Positions 57,278-64,000 of a DNA stretch of 64,000 nt are shown here, piece after piece; the stretch's first letter is position 1, and every line of letters starts with the position of its first letter. Source of the DNA: an uncultured Caryophanales bacterium (lineage in GTDB: Bacteria; Bacillota_I; Bacilli_A; RFN20; CAG-826); NCBI GenBank assembly GCA_937902735.1, contig CALELS010000016.1, positions 1 through 64,000 of the forward strand, given 5' to 3'. A model generated the notes under the pieces. It had not been told where the DNA came from. It saw only the letters and a list, made by a program, of their open reading frames with translations, and made no database searches. The translations under genes and the position numbers were made by a program.

Positions 57278-58942
57278 ATGACTACTTATAAAGATTTAGC
57301 AAATTACATTTTCCCAGAAATAACTGAAACAATCGAAGATTTAGAAAAGATGTTTCCTAAAAGAAACCTACCAATAGGAGCAGAAGTAACTCGTTTTGCC
57401 CCATCTCCAACAGGTTTCCTTCATTTAGGTTCTCTTTTTACTTCTTTAGTAACTTCAAAAGTCGCTTTTGATACTAATGGTGTCTTCTATGTTCGCCTTG
57501 AAGATACAGACACTAAAAGAGAAGTGGAAGGAAGCGCAAAAGAATTAATTGACCAATTAGCGTATTTTGGAATCATTCCTGATGAAGGTTATTTAGGCGA
57601 TCATGAAAAAGGTAACTATGGCCCATATCAACAATCTAATAGAGAACATATTTATCGTATTTGCATTAAACACTTAATGGAACAAGGTAGAGCATATCCA
57701 TGTTTCTCAACCGCTAAAGAACTTGAAGAAATCCGTGAAGTTCAAGAAGCTAATAAAGAAATCCCTGGATATTATGGAGGATATGCCATTTATAGAAATA
57801 CCACTCCAGATGAGGCTTTAGAACTCATCAAAAGTGGTAAACCATATGTTGTTCGCTTTAGGTCTAATGGTAATCACCTTAATAAGATAGTAATTAAAGA
57901 TTTAATTAGAGGTGAAATTGCTATTGCAGAAAATGATTTAGATATTGTCATTATGAAAGGCGATGGTCTTCCAACATATCATTTTGCTCATGCAGTTGAT
58001 GATCATTTCATGAGAACAACTACAGTAATTCGCGGAGAAGAATGGATTGCATCTACTCCTATCCATGTCGATTTATTTAATGCTTTAGGATTTGAACTTC
58101 CTAACTACGCTCATCTTCCTGTTATCATGAAACTAGATAATGGTAATAAACGTAAGCTTTCCAAAAGAAAAGACCCTGAAGCAAGCGTTCAACATTTCAT
58201 TGATGAAGGATTCCCAAAAGAAGCTCTCAAAGCCTATTTAATGAGTATCGCTAATAGTGATTTCGAAGAATGGACTGAACAAAATCATTCATACAATATC
58301 GATGACTTCAAATTACATTTCGATAAGATCTCACTTGATGGAGTCTTATTTGACCAAGATAAATTAAACTATTTCTCTAAAGAAATCATCGCATCTTGGA
58401 CTGCAGAAGAGTTATATAACCGTCTTTTAGAATATTCTAAAGTCTATAATGAAAAACTATATTCTCATTTAGTCTCTAATAAGGAATATGCTTTAAAGAT
58501 ATTAAATATTGAACGTGGTGGAGAAAAAGCTCGTAAAGATTTCATTTCCTATAGTGATGTCTATCCACATATTAGATTCTTCTATAATGATGAATTTAAA
58601 GAAATAGTTAAAGATGGATATGTCTTTAATGAATTCATTGATAAAAACATCATTAAAGATGTTCTTAAAGACTTTAAAGAATCTAATGATTATTTTCTAC
58701 CAAATGATTTATGGTTTGAATCAATCAAAGCTTTAGCAGAACGCCATGGCTTTGCCCAATCAAATAAGATATATAAACAAAACAAGGATTTATATAAAGG
58801 TCATGTCGGAGATGTAGCAGAAATGATTAGAGTCGCAGTAGTGGGCTCAAAACAATCTCCAAATCTCCATGATGTTCTTCAAATATTAACTAAAAAAGAA
58901 GTTGATCGTCGTATCGACTTAGCACTTGAATACTTAAGCTAG
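57278..58942 (+). CDS. gltX: Glutamyl-tRNA synthetase, long form
   Basis: The 554-residue protein has TRFAPSPTGFLHLGSLFTSLV (HIGH motif as HLGS), YVRLEDTDTKREVEGS, GDGLPTYHFAHAVDDHFMRTTTVIRGEEW and RKLSKRKDPEASV (KLSKR motif). The class I synthetase charges tRNA-Glu. It is about 60-80 residues longer than the E. coli enzyme; long variants like this occur in some Bacillota. TATAAT lies near 57252 and AAGAG near 57262. tRNA-Glu(CTC) follows 21 nt after the stop, which may link charging enzyme and substrate in one transcript. Confidence 0.92.
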   Translation: MTTYKDLANYIFPEITETIEDLEKMFPKRNLPIGAEVTRFAPSPTGFLHLGSLFTSLVTSKVAFDTNGVFYVRLEDTDTKREVEGSAKELIDQLAYFGIIPDEGYLGDHEKGNYGPYQQSNREHIYRICIKHLMEQGRAYPCFSTAKELEEIREVQEANKEIPGYYGGYAIYRNTTPDEALELIKSGKPYVVRFRSNGNHLNKIVIKDLIRGEIAIAENDLDIVIMKGDGLPTYHFAHAVDDHFMRTTTVIRGEEWIASTPIHVDLFNALGFELPNYAHLPVIMKLDNGNKRKLSKRKDPEASVQHFIDEGFPKEALKAYLMSIANSDFEEWTEQNHSYNIDDFKLHFDKISLDGVLFDQDKLNYFSKEIIASWTAEELYNRLLEYSKVYNEKLYSHLVSNKEYALKILNIERGGEKARKDFISYSDVYPHIRFFYNDEFKEIVKDGYVFNEFIDKNIIKDVLKDFKESNDYFLPNDLWFESIKALAERHGFAQSNKIYKQNKDLYKGHVGDVAEMIRVAVVGSKQSPNLHDVLQILTKKEVDRRIDLALEYLS

Positions 58943-58963
58943 AATTGCTTAAATATTCTATCT

Positions 58964-59038
58964 GGCCCCATGGTCAAGAGGTTAAGACGAAACCCTCTCA
59001 AGGTTTAATCCCGAGTTCGATTCTCGGTGGGGTCACCA
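58964..59038 (+). tRNA. tRNA-Glu (anticodon CTC)
   Basis: Acceptor GGCCCCA/TGGGGTC, anticodon loop CTCTCAA, T-loop TTCGATT, CCA encoded. It marks the left edge of the 59-60.5 kb accessory islet. Confidence 0.94.
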
Positions 59039-59049
59039 TTCGAAAATTT

Positions 59050-59106
59050 ACCCGCTACTAAATTGTTGGAATCCCAAAGATTTCCGCAAATGAGCGGGTT
59101 TTTCTT
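59050..59106 (+). terminator. Terminator with a long structured loop
   Basis: ACCCGCT (59050-59056) and AGCGGGT (59093-59099) are followed by TTTTTC. The 36-nt loop contains GGAATC/GATTTCC, an inner stem. Confidence 0.7.
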
Positions 59107-59202
59107 TTGCTAACATTCATAAAAGATCAGTGCAATCCATGAATTGCTATATCGTATCAATAATTTTATGTTGGCAAATCAGAAAGAAGTTTAAAAAATA
59201 GA

Positions 59203-59598
59203 ATGAGAAAACATTGGACTGCAAAAATCATTCCAGGAAGGCATTTATGGGATGGAGGTTTTGAATCATCAAGAATTAAATTTGATGTTATTAAAATGCT
59301 TGACACCACACATATCTTTGTATGTAGCGACATAGAAACCATCATAAAAGAAAATAAAGAAGAGGCTTCTAATAAAAGAATTGAAATAACTAATACTTTT
59401 GGCATTGAAAAATATATCGATCTCGATGACTTAGCAAAGGCAGAAAGAATTGTTACAAACAATTGTAGATGTGCATATTGTTTGAGCGACAGAACCCCTT
59501 TGATGAATTACCAATTATATGACGGACTTGAATCAGTTTATAAAATTAATAGATATGATTTATTAATTAAACAATACCTTCGACTTGATGCGAAATAA
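59203..59598 (+). CDS. Unrecognised 131-residue protein
   Basis: The protein begins MRKHWTAKIIPGRHLWDGG and has a central helical region (IETIIKENKEEASNKRIEI), ERIVTNNCRCAYCLSDRTPLMNY with CxCxxC, and a basic C-terminus. I know no family with this pattern; the Cys cluster could bind zinc. AGAAAGAAG lies upstream of the ATG at a long spacing (about 13 nt). It is the first gene of the islet behind tRNA-Glu(CTC) and is not coupled to the next gene; 260 bp with an imperfect repeat and a promoter lie between. Confidence 0.5.
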   Translation: MRKHWTAKIIPGRHLWDGGFESSRIKFDVIKMLDTTHIFVCSDIETIIKENKEEASNKRIEITNTFGIEKYIDLDDLAKAERIVTNNCRCAYCLSDRTPLMNYQLYDGLESVYKINRYDLLIKQYLRLDAK

Positions 59599-59636
59599 CC
59601 ATATAAGGCCAGAAATGAATTGAGATCTTGGCTAGG

Positions 59637-59683
59637 CTCGAATCAATAACTACTGCTATCAAATCAATGTTGGAATTTACTTA
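59637..59683. repeat. Imperfect direct repeat, left copy (partner at 60366-60412)
   Basis: CTCGAATCAATA is identical in both copies, followed by TATCAAATCAATGTTGG here and TATAAAACCAATGTGG in the partner, and then AATTTACTTAA/TATTTACTGAA. The two copies flank the structured RNA and the PBECR4 gene. Confidence 0.65.
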
Positions 59684-59756
59684 AGGCTGGCAAAACAAAT
59701 TAAGAATTTTCTTTGAAAATAATTGATGAAGAAACAAATTATTGCTATATTATAAT

Positions 59757-59860
59757 TGTCAAGAGGGATGGGAGACATTAAAAGACCACCCTATAGATCG
59801 GGCCGGAGATCTAAAACACCGTCCTATTAGTGGTGGCGCACCTAAAAACGCTTTTTTTAT
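59757..59860 (+). ncRNA. Structured RNA upstream of the PBECR4 gene
   Basis: A TATAAT box at 59751-59756 precedes a GC-rich stretch. P1 GGATGG (59766-59771) pairs with CCGTCC (59819-59824); an inner hairpin TAGATC (59794-59799)/GATCTA (59808-59813) has an 8-nt loop. GGTG-GCG-CACC (59832-59842) and seven T (59852-59858) act as terminator. CACC at 59817-59820 can also pair with GGTG, an alternative fold. An RNA plus terminator directly before a toxin-like gene is the layout of type III toxin-antitoxin loci. I know no Rfam class that fits. Confidence 0.55.
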
Positions 59861-59864
59861 TTCT

Positions 59865-60365
59865 ATGCAAAATTCATTTAAGGAAAACGTTAGATTACAA
59901 TTGCTTGCGGCAGCTCAAGAATTTTTTGTTTTGCTTAATAAATCTATTCTTATCGAATCAGATAGTTTTGAATATCAGAAGAAATATTTGATAAACTTTA
60001 ATAAAGCAAACTTTCTTCACTTAACTGGGGTAAAATCATATTTAAAAGCTGATGAGTTTTTCGACAAATGCTTCGATTCTTCGATCACTATTGATGATTT
60101 TTATTATGATGAAATAAAGAATAAAACAAATATTAAAAACAAATTGCGCTGTCTAACAGCATTGTCATCCTTTTTCGATAGAGAATTACTTGCCCAAGAA
60201 CAGTTTGTTAAAAATAGGATTGTTTGCAAATTAGCCACTAGCGATGGCTCTTTTACGCTTGGTTTTACTGGTGGAAAGCACTGTGTTTACCCTAAGACCG
60301 TTTTGAATAAAAATCGTTTAGATGAAGCAAAACCAATTATAAAAATAATTCCAACAATAAAATAA
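59865..60365 (+). CDS. PBECR4-type nuclease domain protein, probable toxin
   Basis: From the ATG at 59865 the protein has 166 residues: MQNSFKENVRLQLLAAAQEFF, NKANFLHLTGVKSYLKADEFFDKCF, LSSFFDRELLAQEQFVKNRIVCKLATSDGSFTLGF, VYPKTVLNKNRLDEAKP. FLHLTGV, the QExFxKN helix, the ATSDGxxTLGF hairpin and PKT-L match PBECR4, a BECR-fold (barnase/EndoU/colicin/RelE) nuclease seen in toxins and polyvalent phage proteins. RNA cleavage is expected but not shown. The frame stays open upstream to 59742, but that part is the structured RNA. No ribosome site is visible before the ATG, which fits tightly limited translation. Confidence 0.65.
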   Translation: MQNSFKENVRLQLLAAAQEFFVLLNKSILIESDSFEYQKKYLINFNKANFLHLTGVKSYLKADEFFDKCFDSSITIDDFYYDEIKNKTNIKNKLRCLTALSSFFDRELLAQEQFVKNRIVCKLATSDGSFTLGFTGGKHCVYPKTVLNKNRLDEAKPIIKIIPTIK

Positions 60366-60412
60366 ACTCGAATCAATATCACATGGTTATAAAACCAATG
60401 TGGTATTTACTG
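60366..60412. repeat. Imperfect direct repeat, right copy
   Basis: Partner of the repeat at 59637-59683; it begins at the stop codon end of the PBECR4 gene. Confidence 0.65.
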
Positions 60413-60456
60413 AAAACACTAAAATAGACTAATAATAGGCGAAAACCATGTGTGAA

Positions 60457-60497
60457 ATGAGACCCTCCTGTTAGTTGGTCTAACATTTGGGTCTCAT
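60457..60497. repeat. Two-part hairpin at the end of the islet
   Basis: TGAGACCC (60458-60465) and GGGTCTCA (60489-60496) enclose GTTAG/CTAAC (60470/60480). No T-tract is present on either strand close by, so a protein or processing site is possible; it lies 36 nt from the end of the lipoprotein gene. Confidence 0.65.
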
Positions 60498-60532
60498 CTC
60501 AAAACTTGATACCTTTTAAATTATAAGTATCT

Positions 60533-61858
60533 CTATAACGAGAAATATATAGTTCCACTCTTCATGCTAAGAGAATAATCATCATCAAGAACTACGGTAT
60601 AATCAGGATTAATCACCATATTTGGAGAAGAATTTGGTGTATATGTAAGTACTAAATTTCCTGTTGTTTTGTTATATGTCATACAACCTGCTGCAGAATC
60701 ACTTAAGTTAAAATCAGGAATGAGAGTAGACTCTATTTCGTTTCCATATAACGAATTAACAAAATAAGTTTTAACTGCAAGATTGATTGTATATTTGCTT
60801 CCTTCATTTCCTCCTTTAAGAGTTACATAACAATCATTACGAACCTCTTTAATAGAATTAGTGTAATGATATGCGCTATAAGAAGTAGTAAGGCCACTAT
60901 CAAGACTATTAATAACTATATCAGTATTAATTAACCAACCTTTAGATGCTAAATCTTCTGCTAGTTTTTCGCCTTCTCTATTAGAGGCTTTTCTTTTACC
61001 ATAAGTAAATTCTTCTCTTGATTGATAGGTTTCAACAATAGAAAGTACAACATCATCGTTTTTAGTTGCACCTCTTTCAACGAGTGCATATTCATAAATA
61101 GAAGAGAAATCGATAACTTCATATTTTTCGTTTAATCTAACGGAGATTTGAATTCTTCCTCTATATTCATTTAATCCAGATGTTGAATAACTTAAATCAT
61201 CATAGAAAAGTACATATTCATTTCCTTCTTTCCAAACATATGTACCTAAGTATGGTAATCCATCTATTTGTGTATAGGAAAATGTGCAGTTAGTATAAAC
61301 TTCGTTATTAAAAACTTCTTTCTTTTCTTCTAATGTTTCGTAAGAAGAGTAATTATCAGGATCAAATTTATAACGATATAAGCGTGGAGTATCGCTTTGT
61401 GAATTCTTTGCATATGAAATATACATATCGTGTTCTTTCGAAGTGAAATCATAATAATGTTTGGTGCTCTTTTCAGCAACAACTACAGAATTAATTTTTG
61501 TCTTTTTGACTTCGTCTATCTTCTCTTCGACATAATAATCAGAATAGAAATCAACATTTATATCATCGATATATGATCTTTCATCATAAAAATCAATAGC
61601 AATTAAATCTCTTACATTATTATAAGGATTATAATCTCTAACATGAAATTCAGTATGCACTCTTAAATTAGTAAGGTTTGTGCCTAGTTGTTCATACATT
61701 GCATCAATAACGTAATTTTTTGGTTCATCATATAAAAGCTCACCAGCAACTACTTCTTCAAGATAATCTACTTTTCCTGTTAAATCTTTTGGTTCTGTGC
61801 ATCCTCCAACAGTTAAAGTTAAAGGAACAAGACTTAAAATTAATAATTGTTTTTTCAT
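60533..61858 (-). CDS. Lipoprotein of unknown function
   Basis: From the minus-strand ATG at 61858 (AGAGGA 8 nt upstream) the protein has 441 residues. The signal MKKQLLILSLVPLTLTVGGC gives a lipidated Cys20. The mature part is rich in Tyr, Asp and beta-strands (RIQISVRLNEKYEVIDFSSIYEYALVERG) and resembles large exported lipoproteins of uncultured Bacilli. No catalytic motif is seen. The frame can extend 8 codons to a TTG, without support. It is transcribed toward the islet and has no T-rich terminator at its end. Confidence 0.65.
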   Translation of the reverse strand: MKKQLLILSLVPLTLTVGGCTEPKDLTGKVDYLEEVVAGELLYDEPKNYVIDAMYEQLGTNLTNLRVHTEFHVRDYNPYNNVRDLIAIDFYDERSYIDDINVDFYSDYYVEEKIDEVKKTKINSVVVAEKSTKHYYDFTSKEHDMYISYAKNSQSDTPRLYRYKFDPDNYSSYETLEEKKEVFNNEVYTNCTFSYTQIDGLPYLGTYVWKEGNEYVLFYDDLSYSTSGLNEYRGRIQISVRLNEKYEVIDFSSIYEYALVERGATKNDDVVLSIVETYQSREEFTYGKRKASNREGEKLAEDLASKGWLINTDIVINSLDSGLTTSYSAYHYTNSIKEVRNDCYVTLKGGNEGSKYTINLAVKTYFVNSLYGNEIESTLIPDFNLSDSAAGCMTYNKTTGNLVLTYTPNSSPNMVINPDYTVVLDDDYSLSMKSGTIYFSL

Positions 61859-61972
61859 ATTTTGTCCTCTTTCGATATACAAAGTTTAACATAAATATAC
61901 AAATTAGATAATTCTAAAGTGCGGAAAAAAACTTCTTCTATCATGTTAATAATTCAAAAGGAGGTTATAAAT

Positions 61973-62074
61973 ATGTCAGAAATACCACAATTATTAAATG
62001 AACAAACTAGTAAGATTCTTACCAAAACGAATCACCATTTCATCTATTTCCCATTAACAAGTTGCCCGAATTAA
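61973..62074 (+). CDS. Very short frame with a strong ribosome site (33 codons)
   Basis: AAAGGAGG lies 9 nt before an ATG opening MSEIPQLLNEQTSKILTKTN and ending in TSCPN. The start signal is good, but the product is short and may be the remnant of a longer gene, since a decayed antitoxin gene follows directly. Confidence 0.3.
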   Translation: MSEIPQLLNEQTSKILTKTNHHFIYFPLTSCPN

Positions 62075-62111
62075 ATCATTTAATTCAATGTATTACACGA
62101 GGAATGAAACT

Positions 62112-62246
62112 ATGGTTATCTCAATTATAATGACAGAATAAAAAGATTTAACAACATCATATGCTAAGATACATGGTTTATCTTTAAGCGAAGCAATTCA
62201 AAAATCTTTCTTTAAACATATCCAAATAAATATGTGGTACAATTAA
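62112..62246 (+). pseudogene. RelB/DUF6290-type antitoxin gene with internal stop codon
   Basis: In one frame: MVISIIMTE, a TAA at 62139-62141, then KDLTTSYAKIHGLSLSEAIQKSFFKHIQINMWYN. This matches the start of small ribbon-helix-helix antitoxins (M-I-S-I-R-L-S/T-x-E-E-x-x-L-I-x-x-Y-A-x-x-x-G-x-S-x-S-E-x-I-R-K). No toxin gene follows. It looks like the ruin of a RelBE-type module. Confidence 0.55.
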
Positions 62247-62273
62247 TTAATAATTAAGAAAGGATATTTCACT

Positions 62274-62687
62274 ATGAAAAAAGCCGCTAATACAGTATTA
62301 CTAGTAGGAGGCATCCTAGACATAGTTCTAGGAGCAATCTTACTTTTATGTTTAGTTCCTAATTTTCTTATCTTTGCAGGTATCTTTGCATTAGTCGCAA
62401 GGAAAAGACAAACTAAGGAATTATATATCACAACCCTCGTCTTTGCTCTTTTAAGTGCTGAACCAATTACCATTACAGGTGCTATCTTAGCTATCGTTGA
62501 TGATGAGGAAAAGAAAGAAGAAAAACCATTTGTTGATGTCTCTTCTAAAGAAGTGAAAAAACCAGCAAGAAATAGTGAAGACTTTGTTGCTAAAATCAAA
62601 TCATATAAAGAATTACTTGATGATGGTGCAATCACTGAAGAAGAATATAACAAATTAAAAGAAGAAGAATTCGCAAATAGGGAATAA
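62274..62687 (+). CDS. Two-helix membrane protein with C-terminal SHOCT domain
   Basis: The 137-residue protein has two membrane helices (about 5-40 and 48-72), a charged linker and a C-terminal SHOCT domain (KIKSYKELLDDGAITEEEYNKLKEEE, about 108-133), a short helical hairpin found at the ends of many membrane proteins. AAGGATA lies 9 nt before the ATG. It starts an operon with the lipoprotein gene 3 nt downstream. Function is unknown; SHOCT may promote oligomer formation. Confidence 0.7.
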   Translation: MKKAANTVLLVGGILDIVLGAILLLCLVPNFLIFAGIFALVARKRQTKELYITTLVFALLSAEPITITGAILAIVDDEEKKEEKPFVDVSSKEVKKPARNSEDFVAKIKSYKELLDDGAITEEEYNKLKEEEFANRE

Positions 62688-62690
62688 AAT

Positions 62691-63794
62691 ATGAAGAAAT
62701 ATATAACCCTATTAATTCCTGCTTTAACATTAATTCTTTCAGGATGCCAAAGAAAATGTATTAATGCACTTGGTGAAGAAGTATATTGTACAACAATGAT
62801 TAGTGACATCCATGTCATTGACGCACACGATGGTGGACATAGTTCATCAGAAGAAGGTGGTGAACCAGAAGGCGAAAACCACTCTGGTGAAGGTGATTCC
62901 GAGCAAGATCCTGAAGGGACAAGTGAAGAAGATAATAACCAAAACCCTCCTTCTGGTGGTGGAGAAACTGAACAAGATCCTCCTCTTGAAGAAGATGAAG
63001 ATGAGGATATTATAGTAGAGAATATATCCTTAAATAAAACTGAACTCATTCTTCAATTAAGTAAATGGGAATATCTATACGTTAATTTTAATCCTGAAGA
63101 AGTTACTGAAGAGGCTAAAGAAGGTGTTTGGTCATCAAGTGATGAATCAGTTGCTACAGTTTCAGAATATGGGAAAGTAACTGCAATTAAAGAAGGAAAA
63201 GCAGTAATTAGCTTTACTACTAATATTGGTAAACATAAAGGAAACTGTGTTGTCTATGTTGTCAAAAACCAAGCTTCAATTAAAAAAGAATATCAAAGAG
63301 TAAATGATGTTGATTCTATTAAACAAGATGACATCATTGTCTTTGCATGTCCTGAAAAAGGATTAACTTCTTCTTTAGAAAGAAAAGATGGTTATTTACT
63401 CCCTGTTACTTCTACTTTCTCATCTGATAAATCAAAGATTACCTCATTAGGAGATAACACTGGAGAATATCTTGTTAGTGATGCTTTAAGTAAAGAAGGA
63501 CTACCTTCATTTACATTAGAGAATCAAAACAATGAATTCTTATGTGGCAAATATCTAAAGAATATCCTTCATATTTCATCTGAAAAAGGACCAATTACTT
63601 GGCAATTTGAACATATATCTAGTAGTGAACAACCTGGAGTATCAGAAGGAGACTATATCTATAGCATGGATTGTTCTGATAATTGCTGGTTAATGTTTAA
63701 TACAAAAGCTAGTCGCTTCACATTATATGATTCAAGCGTTCAAGTAGATATGTTCTTACCTACAATATATCGACTTACTGTTGTACTAAATTAA
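62691..63794 (+). CDS. Big-2 domain lipoprotein with acidic linker
   Basis: The 367-residue protein has a lipoprotein signal ending LSGC (Cys19). A very acidic Gly/Ser/Glu/Pro-rich linker follows (about 45-105), and then a Big-2 domain (about 107-200) with ENISLNKTELILQLSKWEYL, VWSSSDESVATVSEYGKVTAIKEGKAVISF and CVVYV. A C-terminal beta-rich domain (about 205-367, VNDVDSIKQDDIIVFACPEKG) resembles the IKxGDxYVL-type folds paired with Big-2 in this lineage; the large protein at the start of the window has a similar piece (VTDLWDGQKVYF). It is a surface-exposed, lipid-anchored adhesion or binding protein. Confidence 0.75.
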   Translation: MKKYITLLIPALTLILSGCQRKCINALGEEVYCTTMISDIHVIDAHDGGHSSSEEGGEPEGENHSGEGDSEQDPEGTSEEDNNQNPPSGGGETEQDPPLEEDEDEDIIVENISLNKTELILQLSKWEYLYVNFNPEEVTEEAKEGVWSSSDESVATVSEYGKVTAIKEGKAVISFTTNIGKHKGNCVVYVVKNQASIKKEYQRVNDVDSIKQDDIIVFACPEKGLTSSLERKDGYLLPVTSTFSSDKSKITSLGDNTGEYLVSDALSKEGLPSFTLENQNNEFLCGKYLKNILHISSEKGPITWQFEHISSSEQPGVSEGDYIYSMDCSDNCWLMFNTKASRFTLYDSSVQVDMFLPTIYRLTVVLN

Positions 63795-64000
63795 TTATTT
63801 CTTATGATGGAATACTGGCCAGAAACTATCTAGTCCGTAGTCCATTTTATTTAACTTTATTAATTCGACCATATCATCTTCACTAATATTGAAATCTAGT
63901 TTCATATTATCGATGATATGTTCTTTTTTAGATGCTTTAGGAATAGAGACTAGTCCTAATTCTAAAGTATATTTAATACATAATTGCGCAACACTTACGT
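63795..64000 (-). CDS. Aldo/keto reductase, C-terminal part (gene runs past the window)
   Basis: Read on the minus strand, the last 68 codons give VSVAQLCIKYTLELGLVSIPKASKKEHIIDNM, then FNISEDDMVELIKLNKMDYGLDSFWPVFHHKK. These are the SIPK(A/S) coenzyme-binding segment and the end of an aldo/keto reductase, which reduces carbonyl compounds with NADPH. The gene ends directly after the opposing lipoprotein stop codon, with no gap. Confidence 0.85.
   Translation of the reverse strand, partial: VSVAQLCIKYTLELGLVSIPKASKKEHIIDNMKLDFNISEDDMVELIKLNKMDYGLDSFWPVFHHKK

Noticed and set aside
59742..59864. N-terminal extension of the PBECR4 gene from TTG
   Set aside because: This part coincides with the promoter, folded RNA and terminator. 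It has no ribosome site and an unusual composition; the ATG at 59865 is preferred.
62243..63049. 268-codon minus-strand frame rich in Ser and Pro
   Set aside because: Mirror of the acidic linker of the Big-2 lipoprotein; no ribosome site and no domain.

Overview
The window reads as chromosome of a low-GC Gram-positive bacterium that uses the standard bacterial code: tryptophan is TGG and TGA is a working stop. Bacillota features are present: a CdaA-type diadenylate cyclase, lipobox lipoproteins, a CsoR copper regulon, a Tad-type pilus locus with no secretin, and Shine-Dalgarno sites of the AAGGAGG kind. Big-2-type surface proteins and the overall style suggest an uncultured, probably host-associated Bacilli/Erysipelotrichia-like lineage. 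That placement is inference. Eleven tRNA genes, many with C at anticodon position 34, argue against a mycoplasma-like reduced genome.

Layout. 1-3.2 kb: large Big-2 surface protein. 3.3-7.4 kb: accessory block with a class III cyclase-like protein plus a three-helix membrane protein (candidate Pycsar phage-defence pair), then an AlbA_2/RecG-like regulator behind a promoter full of direct repeats, and a PD-(D/E)XK nuclease. 7.4-16.6 kb: membrane and zinc-ribbon proteins, a metallophosphoesterase lipoprotein, a STAS-kinase fusion, MutT, an AMP-ligase/carrier fusion, rmuC and four tRNAs. 16.6-24 kb: MscS channel, csoR-copA (with a possible nested copZ), Ca-type P-ATPase. 24-31.9 kb: tRNAs, an M6-like protease lipoprotein, a TetR regulator, two CNNM/CorC transporters, a guanylate kinase-like protein. 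31.9-36.7 kb: compact Tad locus ending in a 55-codon Flp-like pilin, then acpP.

37-44.6 kb is an accessory zone behind tRNA-Asn and tRNA-Glu(TTC). It is divided into modules by four related terminators, two of which carry decayed tRNA-like 3' ends. The modules are: a small nuclease-like protein with a structured RNA and a broken GNAT gene; a MerR-controlled redox operon; a surface gene broken by a stop codon; and a BRO-N/Fic fusion. 44.6-57 kb is mostly ordinary metabolism: Vat acetyltransferase, esterase, HAD, MFS, GDPD, a preQ1-I riboswitch with a queuosine-precursor transporter, SDR, rubredoxin-like protein, PgpA, CdaA, Nudix, an M48-like pseudoprotease and DeoD. 57-64 kb: gltX with tRNA-Glu(CTC), then a second accessory islet holding a structured RNA and a PBECR4 toxin-like gene between imperfect direct repeats, followed by lipoproteins, a decayed antitoxin gene and the end of an aldo/keto reductase.

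Throughout the window several genes have a TATAAT-like box only 6-9 nt before the start codon and no Shine-Dalgarno site, so leaderless transcripts appear common.
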